A stretch of DNA of 64,000 bases, taken from Hyphomicrobiales bacterium (GTDB lineage: Bacteria > Pseudomonadota > Alphaproteobacteria > Rhizobiales > Rhizobiaceae). The stretch covers positions 62,001 through 126,000 of the forward strand of contig UCIT01000007.1 in NCBI GenBank assembly GCA_900472625.1. Reading direction: 5' to 3'. The notes below the pieces were generated by a model. That model saw only the letters and a list, made by a program, of their open reading frames with translations. It did not search any database and had not been told where the DNA came from. Positions 45,976 through 55,602 of this stretch are shown here, piece by piece (position 1 is the first letter of the stretch; each line of letters begins with the position of its first letter). The position numbers and the translations under genes are program-made.

Positions 45976-47097
45976 TCAAAGGTAGTTCACGAGGCTCAAC
46001 TGCTGAATTTTTGAGACGATCGTGTATGCGGTTTCGAGCTGCGTCTGCAGCGTATTGACCAGCGTCGATGCCTGGGACTGGTCGACACCCTGAAGATCCA
46101 CGAGCTTGTTCTGGATGATGTTCGACTGCGCATCGAGCGCGTCGTTGGCCTTTTCGACACGCTCCTGCGACAGACCGAGCTGGCTTGCCTGAGTGACGAT
46201 GCCGCTGGTGCCCTGGGCCGCGTAGCCGATCGCCTTGGAGGTGACCTTGCCCAGCGCGTCGCCACCGAGATCCATGCCGGCCAGCGCCGTTACCGTGATC
46301 GAGGCGAGCGCGAAATAGCGCATGCCCTCGGAGTTGGCGTTGGTCGAGGAATCGATGACTTCCGAGTTGCTGATGCGGCTCGTCATGTTCTGGTTGGATG
46401 CGCTCGACCAGTCGCTCCATGCCGGCGGCGCCGTGTAGGAGAGAGGTGCCACTGGTGTCGGAGCGCCCACCGGAGGGAACGGCAGCGGCGTCGATGTCGC
46501 GTCAAATGTATCCTGCGAGAACATCGGCTCGACGAAGTTGGTGATGAACGTGTCCATCTCGTCGCCGGTCAGTTCTGCGGTCGTCTTGCCGAGGCCGCTT
46601 GCCCAGGCCGTCAGGTTGTTCTGAATCGCGGTCGTCGCGGCGGTCGACTGATCGGTCAGTGGCTGCACGTCCGTATTGATGCCGGAGAACAGATATTCGC
46701 CGTTGAGCATGGTGTTGCCGGCATCCATCAGCGACGACAGCGCGTTGCCGGCAGACTGGATGGCGACGGTGATGCTTGTCTTGTCCTGGCTGCCCTGCAG
46801 AGCGGTCAGCTTGGACACGAGCGCGTCGCCATCGGTCTTCATGCTGGTGAGGCCTAGCTGGGATGCTGCGAGGCGACCGGAAACGACGGAGTTGCTGCCC
46901 TTGAGCGCCGTGATACGGCTGACTTCGGAATTGAAGTTCACGCTTTTGGCCGCACCCGAACCGAGCGACTGTCCGATATCGGCATAGACGCCGGTGGTGG
47001 CTTCCAACGAGGATTTTACAAGCTGGGCCTGCGACTGGCGGATCGTCAATCGCATGGCATTCTGAATGGCTGAGCTAGAAATAAATGAACTTTTCAT
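45976..47097 (-). CDS. flgL: Flagellar hook-filament junction protein FlgL
   Basis: A 373-residue flagellin-like junction protein. The N-terminal flagellin helix region (AIQNAMRLTIRQSQAQLVKSS) and C-terminal region (LVNTLQTQLETAYTIVSKIQQLSLVNYL) are the coiled-coil ends shared with flagellin. The central part is variable. It begins 3 bases after flgK and forms the second junction zone between hook and filament. Confidence 0.93.
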   Translation of the reverse strand: MKSSFISSSAIQNAMRLTIRQSQAQLVKSSLEATTGVYADIGQSLGSGAAKSVNFNSEVSRITALKGSNSVVSGRLAASQLGLTSMKTDGDALVSKLTALQGSQDKTSITVAIQSAGNALSSLMDAGNTMLNGEYLFSGINTDVQPLTDQSTAATTAIQNNLTAWASGLGKTTAELTGDEMDTFITNFVEPMFSQDTFDATSTPLPFPPVGAPTPVAPLSYTAPPAWSDWSSASNQNMTSRISNSEVIDSSTNANSEGMRYFALASITVTALAGMDLGGDALGKVTSKAIGYAAQGTSGIVTQASQLGLSQERVEKANDALDAQSNIIQNKLVDLQGVDQSQASTLVNTLQTQLETAYTIVSKIQQLSLVNYL

Positions 47098-47100
47098 GGC

Positions 47101-48561
47101 TTAACTCGCTATGTCCAGCAATGACTTCAACATCTCGTCGACGGCATTGAGAATCTTCGTGGCTGCCTTGTAGGACTGCTCGATATCAAGCAGCAGCGTC
47201 AGTTCTTCGTCGAGGTTGACGCCAGTCTCGTTCGAATAGGCTTCCGTCGAGCGTGACAGGGCCGCGGCCGTGTTCTCGGATGCGGTGCTGGCATCGCTTC
47301 GATACTGTTCCAGCCAGCCGATGGAATTCTGCGCGTAGGTGACGACGCTGACGTTGGACGAGATGCCGGCATCCGACGAGAATGTCTGTGCCGTACCGAG
47401 CGCCGAGTAGAGCGCGTCGAGATTGTCGGAGAAGCCGCTGGCGTTGCCGGTGTTCAGATTGGTCAGGCCGGTGATGGAGCCGTCGCGCAGCTTCATCGGA
47501 TCGCCGCCCTGGCTGGTAATCACCGCCGTATTGACCGAAATCGTACCGGCGATGCCCGCGATCACATCGGTCGTCGTCGGCGTCGTACCGTCGACACCGG
47601 CCGAAGTCTTCCAGACGAACAGGCCAGGCTGCGTCGTTGTTCCGTCGGTTTCCGAGAATGTCTTGACCAGCGACTTGGCGATTTCATCCAACTGCGACTG
47701 CATGGTCGGCGCGACATCGTCGCGGATCTGCAGCAGTGCCTGGAGACTGCCCTTCGAGGTGCTGGTCGAGCCCTGACCGCTTGGTAGCGCCACGCCGTCG
47801 ATATAGACGCCGTTGCCCTTGGTCGTCGGGGTGTAGGTATCCTGCGACACGAAGGTGACCGTGCGCGGGATGGTATCGAACAGAACCGTGCCATCGGTGG
47901 TGTACAGCGCCATGTCGCCGTTTTCGCGATCGGCGGTGTTGACGCCGATGATCGACGAAATCTGCTTCAGCACCTTGTCGCGCTCATCGAGCGCGTCCGC
48001 CGGGTTGCCGCCGGTGGCGGTAGCGGTCTTGACGGCGGCGTTCGCCGTCTGGAACTGCGACAGCAGGGTGTTGAGCGAAGCGACCTGCGTGGCGATCGAC
48101 TTGTCGGCGTCCTGGCGGACTGCCTGGACCGACTTCGAGGCGTTGTTGAGCGAATTCGCGACGTCCTGGGCGGCGGTGACCGCGCTCTGCGCCGCGATCG
48201 TGCTGCTCGGAGATGTCCGGAACGCCTGCAGTTTTTCCTGGAAGGTGGTGAGATAGCTGGCCGGCGACGATTCGTAATCGTTGCCGCCAAGGATCGACTT
48301 CAGGTCGGCCAGACCGCTGGCCAGCGTCTGCTGGCCGCTGTCCTGGGCGCTTGCCTTCAGCCACTGCCGCATCAGGGCATCTTCCTGTGCCCTGCTGATC
48401 TTGACGACCTGCGCCCCGTTCAGCGACGTGGAGATCGTCGCCTGACGGCGGACGTAATCGCTGTTGCTGGAGTTCGAGATATTGTTCGATACGACACTGC
48501 TCTGCGTGCCGGTATTGTTGAATATGCTCTGCGCGGTATTCAGTGCGGAAGTGAGCGACAT
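47101..48561 (-). CDS. flgK: Flagellar hook-associated protein FlgK
   Basis: A 486-residue hook-associated protein 1. The N-terminal rod/hook motif is SNNISNSSNSDYVRRQA and the C-terminal motif VNLDEELTLLLDIEQSYKAA, both standard. It caps the hook and starts the junction. It is encoded between flgE and flgL and is probably exported with help from the FlgN-like protein at 40055. Confidence 0.95.
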   Translation of the reverse strand: MSLTSALNTAQSIFNNTGTQSSVVSNNISNSSNSDYVRRQATISTSLNGAQVVKISRAQEDALMRQWLKASAQDSGQQTLASGLADLKSILGGNDYESSPASYLTTFQEKLQAFRTSPSSTIAAQSAVTAAQDVANSLNNASKSVQAVRQDADKSIATQVASLNTLLSQFQTANAAVKTATATGGNPADALDERDKVLKQISSIIGVNTADRENGDMALYTTDGTVLFDTIPRTVTFVSQDTYTPTTKGNGVYIDGVALPSGQGSTSTSKGSLQALLQIRDDVAPTMQSQLDEIAKSLVKTFSETDGTTTQPGLFVWKTSAGVDGTTPTTTDVIAGIAGTISVNTAVITSQGGDPMKLRDGSITGLTNLNTGNASGFSDNLDALYSALGTAQTFSSDAGISSNVSVVTYAQNSIGWLEQYRSDASTASENTAAALSRSTEAYSNETGVNLDEELTLLLDIEQSYKAATKILNAVDEMLKSLLDIAS

Positions 48562-48579
48562 GGCTTACCCGTACCCTAC

Positions 48580-49866
48580 TTATCTCTTGAGGTTGACCAG
48601 GACGTCCATGATGTCGGACCCGGTCTGGAACACCTTGGAATTGGCGGTGTAGCTGCGCTGCGATTCGATCATCTCGGTCAGTTCACCGGCCAGATCGACG
48701 TTCGAGCTTTCGATCGCGCCCGACTGGATGGTGCCGAAACCGTTGGTCTGCGGGAAGCCGGTGACGGTAACGCCAGATGTGCCGTTGGCACTGTAGACGT
48801 TGCCGCTCATCAGCGTCAGGTTGTCAGGGCTGGCAACGGTTGCCAGCGGAATGCGGTAGAGCGCCTTGGAGGTGCCATCGGCGTACATGGCCGAAACGGT
48901 GCCGTCCTTGCCGATGGTAACGCTGTCGACCGGGCTTGCCGCCTGGCCGTTCGGCGTGCCCTTGCCGGCGAAATCGGATGCGAGCTGGGTGAAGCCCGTG
49001 AGATCCATGGCGATCGATCCAGTGGTGACCGGATCGGTGATCGTCAGCGAACCGCCGGTGACCAACTTGCCCGTCGCATCGAATTCCATCGTGCCGCTGC
49101 CGACTGCCGCGCTCGTATATGGGAAGGATGTGGAGCTGCCGCTGGCTGCATCGGCATGACGGTAAACCGCGACCTGCCATTCGCTGGCGGCACCGGTTGC
49201 CGGAGGCGGCGTGGTGACCGACGTTTTGGTGAAGTAGAAATCGTACTGGACCGTGTTGCCGAGCTTGTCATAGCCGACCATCGAGATCTGCTTGGTGTCG
49301 GCAGTCATCGGCGTGGTGTTGGACAGCGGCAAGTTGCCCGTCGCGATCGCCGCGCCGGAGTTCAGGTTGCCGGAGAAGGTACCGGTCGTGGAGGCGATCG
49401 CCGTCAGGCCCGACTGGGCGACGTTGACCGGAACGAGGCCGGAGAAGCCGTTGACGACGACGGCAGGCGCGCCGGAATCGTAGGAGTAGCCCATCAGCTT
49501 GAAGCCGGCGCCGTTGACCAGATTGCCCTCGTCATCGGTGGTGAAGTCACCGGCGCGCGTGAGCACCGGAACGCCGTCGGGGCTTTCGACGATGAAGAAG
49601 CCGTCGCCGGAGATTGCCAGGTCGTAGCCTGACGTCGTGTAAGAGATATCGCCCTGCGCCGAAACCGACTGGCGAACCGATGTCTGAACACCGCCCGAGT
49701 TGTAGTTGCCCGAGCTCGACGGCAGGACGAGCGACGAGAAGGCGGTCGATACCGACTTGTAGCCCGTCGTGTTTACGTTGGCGATGTTGTCCGCGACCGT
49801 GCTGAGGCGGTTTGCCTGCGCGTTCATGCCGGACACTGCCGTCTTCATGCTGCCGAAAATGCTCAT
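48580..49866 (-). CDS. flgE: Flagellar hook protein FlgE
   Basis: A 428-residue hook protein. The N-terminal rod domain (FGSMKTAVSGMNAQANRLSTVADNIANVNTTGYK) and the C-terminal domain (SSNVDLAGELTEMIESQRSYTANSKVFQTGSDIMD-type) are canonical. The middle is hook-specific and threonine/glycine-rich. It is the first structural gene after rem, and in S. meliloti Rem activates the late genes. Confidence 0.95.
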   Translation of the reverse strand: MSIFGSMKTAVSGMNAQANRLSTVADNIANVNTTGYKSVSTAFSSLVLPSSSGNYNSGGVQTSVRQSVSAQGDISYTTSGYDLAISGDGFFIVESPDGVPVLTRAGDFTTDDEGNLVNGAGFKLMGYSYDSGAPAVVVNGFSGLVPVNVAQSGLTAIASTTGTFSGNLNSGAAIATGNLPLSNTTPMTADTKQISMVGYDKLGNTVQYDFYFTKTSVTTPPPATGAASEWQVAVYRHADAASGSSTSFPYTSAAVGSGTMEFDATGKLVTGGSLTITDPVTTGSIAMDLTGFTQLASDFAGKGTPNGQAASPVDSVTIGKDGTVSAMYADGTSKALYRIPLATVASPDNLTLMSGNVYSANGTSGVTVTGFPQTNGFGTIQSGAIESSNVDLAGELTEMIESQRSYTANSKVFQTGSDIMDVLVNLKR

Positions 49867-49937
49867 CTGAAAACCTCGATTCCCTTGGTAGGCCTGAGAG
49901 TATTTGGTGGGCCTTGCGTGAAGCTGTCTGGCTTTGA

Positions 49938-49971
49938 AAAGCTGCCCGGAAATGGTGGGCTAGGCAGCTTT
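49938..49971 (-). terminator. Probable terminator after rem
   Basis: A 9-bp stem (AAAGCTGCC with GGCAGCTTT) and a 16-base loop lie 23 bases after the rem stop and before flgE. On the minus strand the stem ends in TTTT. The large loop weakens it, and part of it may instead belong to the flgE promoter region. Confidence 0.55.
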
Positions 49972-49993
49972 CTTTATTGGCGCTCTAAAAAAG

Positions 49994-50665
49994 CTATTCC
50001 CAATCAATGCAGTAGCCGAGGAAGCGCTTGGAATCGACCGGATCGACGCCGAGCTGCTTGCGCAGTTTCTTGCGCAGCTTGGAGATATGGCTTTCGACCA
50101 CGTTCTCTTCGACTTCCTCATCGAAGATGCCGTAGATTGCGTTGAAGATCTGGGTCTTGGTGACGCGGCGACCGCGATTGGCGATCAGGTATTCCAGGAT
50201 GCGACGTTCGCGACGCGGAAGCGCGAAGACGACGCCGTTGATCTCGGGATCGCGGCCATCGGAGAAAACGCGAATCGCGCCGACATCGGTGTGGCTGGAG
50301 ATTGCCTTGAGGCGACGACGGATCGCAGCCGCTCTTGCGAGGATTTCGCGGGGATGAACAGGCTTGCGCACGACGTCGTCGACGCCGCAATCAAAAAGTG
50401 CAAGCGTGTTTTCCAGTGAATGCTGATCGCTGACCGCAATCACCGGCGCCATGCTGCGATCACGAATCGCACGCGGGAGCTCGAATGTGTGCTGCCCCTG
50501 TCCGATCAGGAACGCTTCAACCGCTGCAATATCCGACTCTGCAGCTGTCTGTACCCATTCACCAAATTCGCTTGGATCAAATCCGGTCGAAGGAATGCCT
50601 TCTCGACCAAAAAGGGAAGTGTAACCATCCTTCACGAGCTCACGCTCATCAACCACTACGATCAT
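49994..50665 (-). CDS. rem: Rem, OmpR-type activator of late flagellar genes
   Basis: A 223-residue OmpR-like regulator. The N-terminal receiver-like domain is degenerate in its acidic pocket ([20 protein letters not shown] start). The C-terminal winged helix is complete ([31 protein letters not shown], then [14 protein letters not shown]). In S. meliloti Rem is made during exponential growth under VisNR control and activates class III flagellar genes. No partner kinase is nearby, consistent with phosphorylation-independent action. Confidence 0.93.
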   Translation of the reverse strand: MIVVVDERELVKDGYTSLFGREGIPSTGFDPSEFGEWVQTAAESDIAAVEAFLIGQGQHTFELPRAIRDRSMAPVIAVSDQHSLENTLALFDCGVDDVVRKPVHPREILARAAAIRRRLKAISSHTDVGAIRVFSDGRDPEINGVVFALPRRERRILEYLIANRGRRVTKTQIFNAIYGIFDEEVEENVVESHISKLRKKLRKQLGVDPVDSKRFLGYCIDWE

Positions 50666-50950
50666 TCGTCCGCCTCCGAATCACTTGTGGCACATCGATG
50701 ACCTATGGGTACGAATCGCACGATTCTGGGACAAGCTGTAGGAACTCACAGGCAGAAATTAATAGTTGATTAAGATCTTGGTCCCGATTTGCTCTACATT
50801 TAGTGGGTAAGGGAAATTGTGCACACAAACTTTTCGTGGAAAAGTTAACACATCGTAAAATGTGACTTGCCTGACCATATTGAGACAGGTTTCCGCCACA
50901 TTATGACACATTTCCGATTTGTTCTATTTCTGCTATCTTTGCGCGAAGTG
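50666..50950. promoter_or_regulatory. Region upstream of rem with two small palindromes
   Basis: This AT-rich 285-base region holds no gene. AACTTTT at 50828-50834 pairs with AAAAGTT at 50840-50846. AAATGTG at about 50858-50864 pairs with CACATTT at 50907-50913. The rem promoter must lie here and the dyads could bind a regulator such as VisNR, but no known site consensus was available for comparison. Confidence 0.45.
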
Positions 50951-51532
50951 CTATTGGCAGAAATTGCTCGCATTCGGAGTCCACTTGCCATAGCCCGTGG
51001 CGACCAGATTCGAGATCACGCGACACACATACTGCTTTTGTGCCGGGTCGTTGTTGGGGCCGGCGTGATAGCGTGCGACCGCCATGGTCCAGGTCTCGTG
51101 CCGGTCGTGCAGATTGCGGAGGAATTTTGCCGCGTATTCGACGTTGCGACGCGGATCGAACATGTCTTCCAGGGTCGCGAAATTCTCACCATGGTAGTAC
51201 TGGTTGATCTGCATGCAGCCGATATCGATCAGCTTCGCACCTGATCGATGCGCCGCATCGAACTGTTTCAGAGCGTCGCGCTCCGATGGCGGGAAGAAGG
51301 GCTTGCCCTCGATGTTCAGCGCATACGGATAGAGCGAGCCCTTGCGTCCGGTTTCGGTCAGCCCGACGGAATAAAGGATGCCTTCGGGGATGCCGTACTT
51401 CAGCGCCGCGGACTGGATCTCCTGCTCGCAGGCGCCGCTCGAAGACGCGGCGGCCTCAGAGATAGACGTCGCCAGTGCCACCGCTGTCAGAGGTGCCAGG
51501 AGCCACGCCCGCGTTATCGCTTTCACCCACAT
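50951..51532 (-). CDS. Lytic transglycosylase (SLT domain), flagellar cluster
   Basis: A 193-residue exported transglycosylase. The signal peptide spans about residues 1-29 (ITRAWLLAPLTAVALATSISEA). The catalytic glutamate is E60 in YSVGLTETG, followed by the SLT motifs IDIGCMQINQ and VARYHAGPNN. The ATG at 51532 has GGAGG 8 bases upstream and lies inside the end of motD, overlapping it by 77 bases. It probably opens the peptidoglycan for the rod, supplying the wall-cutting activity missing from the FlgJ-like protein. Confidence 0.88.
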   Translation of the reverse strand: MWVKAITRAWLLAPLTAVALATSISEAAASSSGACEQEIQSAALKYGIPEGILYSVGLTETGRKGSLYPYALNIEGKPFFPPSERDALKQFDAAHRSGAKLIDIGCMQINQYYHGENFATLEDMFDPRRNVEYAAKFLRNLHDRHETWTMAVARYHAGPNNDPAQKQYVCRVISNLVATGYGKWTPNASNFCQ

Positions 51533-52874
51533 TGCTGAAGCCTCCGGCGGTACGCTGACCTGTTTGATTCTGGCGCTCGCGCGCTTCGCCGCCCTGGCCT
51601 TGGGCAAAGCTTTGCTGCGAATTGTCCTGGGCGCCCGACTGGCTGCCGGCATCCGTGTTCGGGGTCGGCGCCATACTGATCGTTACCCCGTCTACGGCAT
51701 AGCCCTGACTGCGCAGAGATTCCAGCATCTTGCCGTGGTCTTCGCGCAGCTGCCTGTAGGCGGCGGCGCTCTCGACTTTCAGGTCGACGTTCAAGGCATC
51801 ACCCTGAAGCCGCAGCGTCGCTGTGACGAGGCCAAGGTCGATCGGATTCATCTGGATCTTGAGTGTATTGACGACCTTGCCGGTGCTGCTCAGCTCGGCT
51901 GCGTTCGAAAGCGACGAACTGGCCTGCATGGCATGCGCCCATTCGCTGTCGCCGGACAGCGCCGCCGTAACGGCTGCGGAATTGGTGTTCTGCGCGAGGC
52001 CGATATAGCGCCTGGAATCGACGACCGTGACGGTCTCGACGTTCCTGCCGGTTTCCGTCGCGTCCTTCTCATTGCCGATATGCATCTCCATCGAGACGTT
52101 GCGATTGTCGGCACGCGTGAGGCGGAAGGTCTGGCCCTCGGTGCCTTCTGTGGCCTTAGTACCAGGCACGTCGCTGTCTGCGGAAGACGTCGTGACAGCC
52201 AGGGCGCCGGTGACGTCGGCAACGGCGTCATCCTTGGACTTGGTCTTGCCTGACGATTTGTCCTTGCTGTCCGTCGGCGCGGCTTCGACAGTCTTCTGGC
52301 CGACAAGAACAGCAGCCACGGAAACACCATCGACCGGAACCTGCTCGAGCAGGCTCAGGGCGTCGGAAACGGCGGTATCATCTGAGGTCGCCGGCTTTGC
52401 TTCCGACTTCCCCGTTTTCACCGTCTTGTCGGTCTTGGTCGCGTGTGGACCGACCTCGTCGTCGGCCTTGGCGTCTTCGGCAAGGGTCGCGTCGTCGGCC
52501 GTCTTGCGGATCGACTTGACGTCGACGCGCGGCGTCTTCTGCGCGGTTTTGTCGGTGCCGGTTGCCGTGCCATCAGATTGCGCCTGCGCCACCAGTGACG
52601 TGTCGCTGACGTCAATGACGGCTTTCGGCGTCGGTCGACGCGGAGCTTCGCCGACCGCGTCGTTTCCGTCGCCGGTGGTGCTTGTCGGCTGTTGGGCGTC
52701 GCTGTTGACGGCTGTCTGCTTGTTGCTATCGGCGCCGCTGCTGGTCTTGTTCAAGACGTCCGAGAAGCCACCACCGCCATTCGCATCGGTGCCCTTGCCG
52801 CCTTGACGGCCGGATTTTACCGAGGCGGCGGCGTCAGCAGGAGATGCCCCTGTCGAAACACTGATATCCATCAT
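51456..52874 (-). CDS. motD: MotD, flagellar hook-length control protein (FliK-like)
   Basis: A 472-residue protein. The N-terminal two thirds are low-complexity, rich in lysine, aspartate, serine and threonine, as expected of a secreted ruler. The C-terminal FliK-type domain contains LKIQMNPIDLGLVTATLRLQGDALNVDL and LREDHGKMLESLRSQGYAVDGV. In S. meliloti motD was renamed fliK because it controls hook length. The end of the gene overlaps the transglycosylase start. Confidence 0.88.
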   Translation of the reverse strand: MMDISVSTGASPADAAASVKSGRQGGKGTDANGGGGFSDVLNKTSSGADSNKQTAVNSDAQQPTSTTGDGNDAVGEAPRRPTPKAVIDVSDTSLVAQAQSDGTATGTDKTAQKTPRVDVKSIRKTADDATLAEDAKADDEVGPHATKTDKTVKTGKSEAKPATSDDTAVSDALSLLEQVPVDGVSVAAVLVGQKTVEAAPTDSKDKSSGKTKSKDDAVADVTGALAVTTSSADSDVPGTKATEGTEGQTFRLTRADNRNVSMEMHIGNEKDATETGRNVETVTVVDSRRYIGLAQNTNSAAVTAALSGDSEWAHAMQASSSLSNAAELSSTGKVVNTLKIQMNPIDLGLVTATLRLQGDALNVDLKVESAAAYRQLREDHGKMLESLRSQGYAVDGVTISMAPTPNTDAGSQSGAQDNSQQSFAQGQGGEARERQNQTGQRTAGGFSNVGESDNAGVAPGTSDSGGTGDVYL

Positions 52875-52875
52875 A

Positions 52876-54348
52876 TCAATTGCTTTCTTTGTTCAAAAGG
52901 CCGTCAATCTCATCCAGCTGCGACCGACTTGACGTGACAAATGAGCTAAATGCGGGATCAGGTTCGATTTGTCCGGCTGCGTCGGATATCGACGATTGCG
53001 CCGCTTCCCCAACAACCGGCCCGGGTACAGCATCGGGTGCTGCGCCCTCCCCCACCGCGCTCCCAGCGGCTGCGTGTTCAGACGTGATTTCTTGCCCCGA
53101 AGAATTAGGGGCGGAGGCTTGCGTCAGGCTTGCAGCGTCAGGTTGCCGAAGAACCTGCTCGGCAACGGACCGTGCCGCGGCCCGCAAGAGCTGGTCGCGC
53201 GGCGACAGTTCCTTGTCGGAAATCGTCGAGATGTCGCGTGCGGCGGTGTCGATCTTGTCGGTCGGGATCGCCGCCATGCCACCATAGAAATCGGCAAGCG
53301 CGCCGAATGCGTTCTTTGAATCACCCGATAGCATCTGCGCGCGTCCGGCCGCCATACGTGCAAGTTCGCCCTTGCCGGCGATGGCTGCGGCGCGTGCGAT
53401 GCGCAGATAGATCTCGCGTTGACGCGCCTCGTCCATGAAGGAGAGAATGTCGATCACATCCTGAGGTTTGACCTGATGGTCGTGCTCGACCAACAGCCTG
53501 ACGAAGATGTCGGCAAACTGGCTGGCATAGGGCGAGTGCAGGAAGCGACGAACATAGCGCTGCGAATATTCCAATCCCTTGTCGACCATGCCCTTGTCGA
53601 GGCAGATGGCGACGGAGCGACGGAGTGCGGCTTCCTCGATGATCGTGCCGGGGGCGTTGAGCCGGGCGATATCATAGAGTTTCAGCGCGTCTTCGGGGCT
53701 CTTGGCGATGGTGACGTTGCCGCCGACCAGCGCCAGGTAAGGACCGATCTTCTTGTCCTTGTATTCCTCGGCGGTCTCGACCAGCGTCTTGGCGACAAGC
53801 AGGCCCTTGCCGCTCAGATATTTGCGCAGGATATCGGTGACGCGGTTGTCGAAATAGCCGTTGACGTCGCGGGCGACCAGATATTCCAGCGTCTGCGGAT
53901 TGCCGCCGCTCATCGCGTAGATCAGCGCCGCGTCGACGTTGCGATCGTCATCGAAGACAGCAGGATTGACGGCGCGCAGGCGGGTGTCGATCGTGCCGAG
54001 CATGAAGCGCTGCATCTCGGTGGCGGAGTGATCGCCAAGCACCACTGAGTCCTGCACGAATTGCAGCGAGCGCAGCATCTTGTAGGGCACGGTATCTGCG
54101 GAATCATCGGCCGGCATCACCGTCGGCGCTGCGGCCTCGCCATGGTCCGCTGCCGGGTCGCCACGGCCGGCGGCTGGCGTTGCATCTTCGGCATGCGCCG
54201 GCGCTTCGGCATGGCCTCCTGCCGCCGGTGCTTCGGTCTCTCCATGCGCGGCAGCGGGTGCCGCCTCTTCCGCGCGCAGGGCTGCAGGAGCCGCGAGCGC
54301 GAGGCTGAGAAAGAGAGGCAGAAGATGCCGGTGCTGCCGACGTGCCAT
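52876..54348 (-). CDS. motC: Periplasmic motility protein MotC
   Basis: A 490-residue periplasmic protein with a clear signal peptide (LLPLFLSLALAAPAALRAEE). An alanine/histidine/glutamate-rich linker of about 60 residues follows, then a mainly helical body (LRSLQFVQDSVVLGDHSATEMQRF onward). MotC is specific to rhizobia and relatives; in S. meliloti it is needed for rotation and is thought to stabilise the periplasmic part of MotB. The gene lies directly between motB and motD. Confidence 0.9.
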   Translation of the reverse strand: MARRQHRHLLPLFLSLALAAPAALRAEEAAPAAAHGETEAPAAGGHAEAPAHAEDATPAAGRGDPAADHGEAAAPTVMPADDSADTVPYKMLRSLQFVQDSVVLGDHSATEMQRFMLGTIDTRLRAVNPAVFDDDRNVDAALIYAMSGGNPQTLEYLVARDVNGYFDNRVTDILRKYLSGKGLLVAKTLVETAEEYKDKKIGPYLALVGGNVTIAKSPEDALKLYDIARLNAPGTIIEEAALRRSVAICLDKGMVDKGLEYSQRYVRRFLHSPYASQFADIFVRLLVEHDHQVKPQDVIDILSFMDEARQREIYLRIARAAAIAGKGELARMAAGRAQMLSGDSKNAFGALADFYGGMAAIPTDKIDTAARDISTISDKELSPRDQLLRAAARSVAEQVLRQPDAASLTQASAPNSSGQEITSEHAAAGSAVGEGAAPDAVPGPVVGEAAQSSISDAAGQIEPDPAFSSFVTSSRSQLDEIDGLLNKESN

Positions 54349-54351
54349 CGT

Positions 54352-55602
54352 TTACCCCTGATCCGCCTGAACGAGGATCTCGATGCGCCGGTTGGACGCA
54401 TTGAACGGATCGGTGGCGTCCTTGAGCTTGCGATCGGCAAAGCCCGAGACCTGCGACACGCGCTTCTCGTCGAGCCCACCGCGCATCATCATGAAATAGG
54501 CCGCCTGGGCGCGATCCATGGACAGACGCCAGTTCTCGTTTTCGCCCTTGTACTGACGACCATCTGTATGACCGCGAATGACCACGGCGCCAGGCTTGTC
54601 CTTCAGGACAGCACCGATCTTCTGCATGGCAAGGACCATCTCCTTGCGCGGCACGGCGGAGCCGACGTTGAACATGGAATCGTCGCCCTGATCGGAGATG
54701 CTGACGAGAAGCCCACCCTCGGCCGGCGTCACGGTCAGGCCTTCGGCCAGCTTGCCGGCGACGCCGCCGATCTGCTTGGCGATTTCCTGCTGCAGATCCT
54801 TGGCCTGCTGTTGCTCCTCGACGGCCTTTTCGGCTTCAGTCTTGCTTTCCGGCGCTACGCCGTCCTTGTCGGCCGCCTTGTCGCTGGTCTTGTCTAACTC
54901 CTGATCCGGCTTCGTCTCTTCCGGCTTGGGCGCCGCCTGTTCCAGCTTGGCCTGTTCTGTGGCCTTGGCCAGTTCGATCGCTTCCTTGGCGGGGTCGTCC
55001 GGCTGCGTCTTGTCGGCGCGCGTGACTTCCACCTGCTTGGTCCAGAAATCGGGATCGAACGGATCGCGGTATGCTTCGCCGCCATCGGCGCCGGTCGCCG
55101 GGCCGGAATCGGCCGCGCCGCCCTCGCCCTTGGCGCTGACATTGGCCTGCTGGCCGACTTCCTGGGCGATCTCAGCGAGAACGGAATACGGGTTTTCGAA
55201 GAAGTCAGCTTCGGAGTAGTTCTTCTGGTCGCCCGAGGTGGAGGTCTCATCCTCACCGCTGGCCGCCGAGGCGCCTTGGTTCGGCTGGTCTTCCTTCTCT
55301 TTCGACTTTTCCGCCTTCTCCTCACCGTCGGCCTGATCGACGGGCTTCTTCAGCCCCTTTTCGGTCGGCTTCTCGTCGGAGAGCTTGATCGGGTTGAAAT
55401 AGGTGGCGACCGAGGCCTTGGTCTCCTCGTTTGCAGCGTTGACCAGCCACATGACAAGGAAGAACGCCATCAGCGCGGTCATGAAGTCGGCATAGGCAAT
55501 CTTCCAGGCGCCGCCATGCGCACCATCGTGATCGCCACCACCATGTCGCTTGATGATGATGATCTCGTTCTTGCCGTGATGATGGTTTTCGCTGTCACTC
55601 AT
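54352..55602 (-). CDS. motB: Flagellar stator protein MotB
   Basis: A 416-residue MotB. A histidine-rich cytoplasmic N-terminus precedes the single membrane span, with the proton-binding aspartate at D39 in YADFMTALMAFFLVMWL. A long acidic linker of about 180 residues, much longer than in enterobacteria, leads to the OmpA-like peptidoglycan-binding domain (VIRGHTDGRQYKGENENWRLS). Its partner MotA is not in the window. The start overlaps the FliH-like gene by 4 bases. Confidence 0.95.
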   Translation of the reverse strand: MSDSENHHHGKNEIIIIKRHGGGDHDGAHGGAWKIAYADFMTALMAFFLVMWLVNAANEETKASVATYFNPIKLSDEKPTEKGLKKPVDQADGEEKAEKSKEKEDQPNQGASAASGEDETSTSGDQKNYSEADFFENPYSVLAEIAQEVGQQANVSAKGEGGAADSGPATGADGGEAYRDPFDPDFWTKQVEVTRADKTQPDDPAKEAIELAKATEQAKLEQAAPKPEETKPDQELDKTSDKAADKDGVAPESKTEAEKAVEEQQQAKDLQQEIAKQIGGVAGKLAEGLTVTPAEGGLLVSISDQGDDSMFNVGSAVPRKEMVLAMQKIGAVLKDKPGAVVIRGHTDGRQYKGENENWRLSMDRAQAAYFMMMRGGLDEKRVSQVSGFADRKLKDATDPFNASNRRIEILVQADQG

